Shown: piece by piece, positions 4,971 to 7,652 of the stretch
Layout: each line of letters begins with the position of its first letter
How positions within the stretch are numbered: position 1 is the stretch's first letter
Assembly: GCA_021205045.1 (NCBI GenBank)
Contig: JAJPYH010000135.1
Span: 1-7,652 of the forward strand
DNA length: 7,652 nucleotides
Direction: 5' to 3'
Source: Lachnospiraceae bacterium
Lineage (GTDB): Bacteria; Bacillota; Clostridia; Lachnospirales; Lachnospiraceae
Program-made: the position numbers and the translations under genes
Notes under the pieces: generated by a model
Told to the model about the DNA's origin: nothing
What the model saw: only the letters and a program-made list of their open reading frames with translations
Databases searched by the model: none

Positions 4971-5990
4971 ATGCAATTTTTACCACGAGAAATCACAGAG
5001 GCCAAAATCATGGTCAGGGAAGAGTCCTTTCAGTATTTTCACGGGTATCATGTGCTGGATCCTTTGATCAGGGATGATGAGATATCCGACATCAAGGTAC
5101 TCTCCTACAACAGAATTCGTATCAAGCGGCTTGGCAGACGGGAGGACAGCGACTTATGCTTTGGCTCCGCCCAGGAGCTGAGACAGTTTACAGAGTTTGT
5201 GGCTGCCAAAAATCAGGTCAGCATTTCCAGGACCAACGCCATGCAGAGCTTTACGGACAAGAACAGCAGCAAGGATTTTATTCTGCGGTTCAACATCAGC
5301 CAGTCCATCATCAATTCGGTGGACACGCCCTACCTGCATATCCGCAAGATTCCCAAGAAAAAACACAGTCTTGAGGATCTGAAGGAGATGGGGATGCTGA
5401 GTGAGAAACACATGGACTATCTGCGAAAGCAGATCAGAAAAGGCTACATCCTCATCGCGGGCAAGGGGGCCAGCGGCAAGACAACCCTGTTAAACGCGCT
5501 GCTGGACGAGATTCCCAGGGACAAGTCTGTCCTGGTGGTTCAGGAAAATGAAGAGCTGTTTTCCAAAATCCACCCGGATATGATGTTTCAGCATGTGCTG
5601 GAACAGCGCGGGGAGAGCAAGGTCCGTTATGGATTAAAGGAGCTGAGCATCAACGCTTTGCTGCTGGATCTGGACTATATCGTCATCGGGGAGATCAAAG
5701 GCGGAGAAGCTCTGTATTTTCTGAACGCGGCCTTTACGGGGCATCTGGGGCTGGCCACAGTCCATGGACAGAATGGGGAAGCGGCACTGTACAAGCTGGC
5801 GGATTACGTCAAGTACGAGGCGGATTACAGCCAGGAGGAAATCCGCAGGATGCTGGGCTGCATTTCCACCGTATGCTACATGAGGGATTTTAAGCTGTGG
5901 ACCATCACGGAGGTGAAGCTGGACGAGAAGAGGAATCTGGTCACCCGCAATGTTTATGAAAGGGAGAGCGGCTATGATCTGGATTCTTGA
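4971..5990 (+). CDS. cpaF: CpaF/TadA-family secretion ATPase of a Tad-type pilus system
   Basis: This is a hexameric cytoplasmic ATPase that powers assembly of Tad/Flp pili or a related type II-like secretion system. With the start at 4971 it has 339 residues, short for CpaF because the N-terminal region is reduced. Walker A is GKGASGKTT (164-172) and the Walker B strand is YIVIGE (236-241) with the putative catalytic E241. The family's EVRGGEA appears as EIKGGEA (241-247), and the histidine box is GHLGLATVH (257-265). ATG 4971 is chosen because AAGGAGG ends nine bases before it; an in-frame ATG at 4929 lies inside the hairpin and has no ribosome binding site. The 3' end overlaps the start of the TadB-like gene by 17 bases, so the two are probably translationally coupled. 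Membership is secure; which pilus it builds is unknown, as the pilin genes are outside the window. Confidence 0.9.
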   Translation: MQFLPREITEAKIMVREESFQYFHGYHVLDPLIRDDEISDIKVLSYNRIRIKRLGRREDSDLCFGSAQELRQFTEFVAAKNQVSISRTNAMQSFTDKNSSKDFILRFNISQSIINSVDTPYLHIRKIPKKKHSLEDLKEMGMLSEKHMDYLRKQIRKGYILIAGKGASGKTTLLNALLDEIPRDKSVLVVQENEELFSKIHPDMMFQHVLEQRGESKVRYGLKELSINALLLDLDYIVIGEIKGGEALYFLNAAFTGHLGLATVHGQNGEAALYKLADYVKYEADYSQEEIRRMLGCISTVCYMRDFKLWTITEVKLDEKRNLVTRNVYERESGYDLDS

Positions 5991-6898
5991 CGCAGTCCTG
6001 TTCGGGTGCATTCTGGCGGTATGCCTTTGCTTTGTGGGCTGGATGGACGAAAGAGGAATCCGTGAGATCAGGCTGTATTCCGATGAGTTTCTCATGAATG
6101 AGGAGAAAGCCGTGCAATGCCGGGTGCTGCCGGATCCGGCCAGCAAAAAGCTGGCGGACAGACTGGAGCTTGCCCTGTATTACAGCGGAATCCGGGGCAG
6201 ATATCCCTTTGTCAGTGTGAAGTTCTGGGTGCTTTTTCAGTGCTTTGCCGCTCTCTGGGTGTGGATTCTGGTCAGCGCAGGCAGGGGAGTGCGGACAGCG
6301 CTTTTGTGCGCCTGCCTCACACCCGTGTGCTTTGCGGCGGTTTTGAGCCTGATGCGCACACAGAGATACAAAAAAGACGGAGGGACACCTTCTGGAGGCA
6401 ATCAATCTGGCGGAAGGGTTCTCGGCGACGGAGGAGGATTCCGTGGCGATTCTGAGCCACTGCGGGGAATATATCCGGGGACCGGTGGGACAGACCCTGC
6501 GCAGAATTGACGCCCTGTGAAGCCGGGGGCTGAGCAGCCGGATGATCTTAGAGCAGTTAAAGCTGGAGCTGGAGCACCCCAAGTGGCAGGAGTTTATTCA
6601 CAACCTGAATGTATGTAGCATGTACAACTGTGACTTTGTGTATGTGCTGCAAAGCTCCCGCAAGAGCACCCAGAGATACCTGACATCGGCCAAGGAAAAG
6701 CAGAGCGTCAAGCGGGTGGCAAAGGTAGAGATGGGGATCATCATCGTGCTCAGTATGGTCATCCTGGCAGCCATGACAGAACTGATGGATGTGTCTTTGC
6801 GGTGGCTTTTATGGGGGAGTCTGCCGGGAAAAATCTGCAGCGTTTACATGCTGGGGATTCTGGTATTTTTTGCGTGGAACCTGTCAGGGTACAGGTAA
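5974..6898 (+). pseudogene. tadB: Broken TadB-like inner-membrane protein of the Tad system
   Basis: TadB-like proteins form the inner-membrane platform of the Tad machine together with TadC. The gene starts at ATG 5974, seven bases after AGGGAG, inside the end of cpaF. The first 134 codons give a helix at about 3-23 and two more at about 84-124. After the A tract 6370-6375 the plausible protein continues in the +1 frame (LLEAINLAEGFSATEEDSV and on, a GspF/TadB-type cytoplasmic domain). Left unshifted, the frame ends at 6508-6510. The continuing frame meets TGA at 6518-6520, then runs through two C-terminal helices to TAA 6896-6898. Healed, it would have about 307 residues, normal for TadB. 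Two lesions suggest a pseudogene, but sequencing errors are possible because both flanking tad genes are intact. ATG 6542 could start a C-terminal fragment but has no good ribosome binding site. Confidence 0.8.
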
Positions 6899-6908
6899 AG
6901 GAGGCAAT

Positions 6909-7601
6909 ATGACTGTAAAACAGGACTCATTCATGGACAGGCTGGATCATTTCCTGAAAAGCTACGGCGGAGATGTGATGCAGGAGGTCTGGATCTACAG
7001 GGACAGCGCGCATTTATTTCACACAAGCCTCTGGCTGGGGCTACTGTTCTTTGGCCTGGGAATGGCTGTTCACTGGACCTGGGGGCTGACGGGACTGGCA
7101 GCGGGATTTCTGGGGCCTTCCCTGATCCTTTACTGGTCCAACAGCCGGGATAATGGGGCCATTCTTCAGGATCTGAAGTGGATATATGAGTCCATTTCCG
7201 TGCAGCTGCAATCCGGCCTGTATATTCTGCAGGCGCTGGTGGAGAGCGAAAATTTCATCAGGAACAGGCGGATGAAGAAATCCTTTCACCGGTTATGCGA
7301 GCAGCTTCTGAGCGGAGAAAGCATTGAAACCTCCCTGGAAACCTTTGAACACAGCTTCCATAATCCCTACATCAGCAGCTTCTGTGTGATTTTGCGGCAG
7401 ATGCAGGATTCCGGCTACGCGGTAAAGCTGCTGGAAGATATCAGCCTGCAGTTGGAAGAAATGGAACGGACAAATTTAGTAAAGGAGAAGGAGAACCTGG
7501 AAATGAAGCTGCAGGTCTTTCAGATGCTGCTGTTTGTGGGGATTCTGGTGCTGGTGCTCTACGGCTGCGTGGTGGCCGTGGTGCAGAACATCTATTATTA
7601 A
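6909..7601 (+). CDS. tadC: TadC-like inner-membrane protein (type II secretion system F domain)
   Basis: This 230-residue protein is the likely second inner-membrane component, partner of TadB, in the Tad pilus platform driven by the CpaF ATPase. Two N-terminal helices lie at about 38-56 and 58-77. A cytoplasmic T2SSF-like helical domain spans about 88-200, with the weakly conserved GESIETSLETFE (136-147) and an amphipathic charged helix (180-200). A last helix lies at about 205-227. It is shorter than many TadC proteins, which have about 300 residues. The start is ATG 6909, with AAAGGAGG (6897-6904) four bases upstream overlapping the tadB stop, so coupling is likely; an upstream in-frame ATG at 6789 lies inside tadB. 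Identification rests on topology, domain type and position after cpaF and tadB. The subfamily is less certain. Confidence 0.8.
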   Translation: MTVKQDSFMDRLDHFLKSYGGDVMQEVWIYRDSAHLFHTSLWLGLLFFGLGMAVHWTWGLTGLAAGFLGPSLILYWSNSRDNGAILQDLKWIYESISVQLQSGLYILQALVESENFIRNRRMKKSFHRLCEQLLSGESIETSLETFEHSFHNPYISSFCVILRQMQDSGYAVKLLEDISLQLEEMERTNLVKEKENLEMKLQVFQMLLFVGILVLVLYGCVVAVVQNIYY

Positions 7602-7652
7602 GGTGTTAGTCAGCAAAAGGGTCGTTCGATCAGATCAGCAGTAAGCCAGCCT

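Noticed and set aside
6370..6376. Programmed -1 frameshift at the A-AAA-AAG-type heptamer in tadB
   Set aside because: The shift needed to continue the protein is +1 (or -2), and the heptamer is not in the correct phase relative to the zero frame. A downstream in-frame TGA also remains.

Overview
The window looks like chromosomal DNA of a low-to-medium-GC Gram-positive anaerobe, most likely a gut clostridium of the Lachnospiraceae type. The reasons are the consensus sigma-A promoter, strong AGGAGG-type ribosome binding sites, tRNA genes without encoded CCA, and a Tad-type pilus locus whose proteins have the short clostridial form. This placement is an inference from sequence style; no database was searched.

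Positions 1-700 hold a tRNA cluster read rightward: Arg(TCT), His(GTG), Gln(TTG) and Leu(TAG). It is driven by a perfect TTGACA-17-TATAAT promoter (81-109). Two terminator-like hairpins lie in the middle of the cluster, between His and Gln, and a further terminator follows Leu. A structured, mostly palindromic 74-base element (707-780) sits in the leader region of the next gene.

Positions 869-3439 hold two rightward metabolic or housekeeping genes: a CaCA-family cation antiporter (869-1828), whose second alpha repeat lacks the usual glutamate, and malQ, a 4-alpha-glucanotransferase with an intact catalytic triad (1952-3439). The gap between them carries a degenerate four-copy 19-base tandem repeat. 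Downstream of malQ is a compact inverted-repeat element (3458-3573) with 22-base arms, between malQ and a convergent CYTH-domain phosphohydrolase (3591-4082, minus strand). The CYTH gene and a DJ-1/PfpI-family gene (4302-4868) are divergent and share a 219-base control region.

Positions 4895-7601 hold part of a Tad/type II secretion-like pilus locus: a CpaF/TadA ATPase, a TadB-like inner-membrane protein and a TadC-like inner-membrane protein. The three are tightly packed and translationally coupled. The TadB-like gene is broken in this sequence by an apparent one-base expansion of an A tract and by an in-frame TGA. The ribosome binding site of the ATPase lies in the 3' arm of a terminator-like hairpin, and a plausible promoter lies inside that hairpin. 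This arrangement could separate read-through transcripts from locally started ones.

The last 51 bases (7602-7652) show no gene start; pilin or further tad genes would be expected beyond the window. No CRISPR array, transposase, integrase or rRNA was seen. The most interesting parts are the promoter/terminator/ribosome-binding-site overlap at 4921-4971, the paired-arm element at 3458-3573, the broken tadB, and the antiporter with an altered ion-binding motif.
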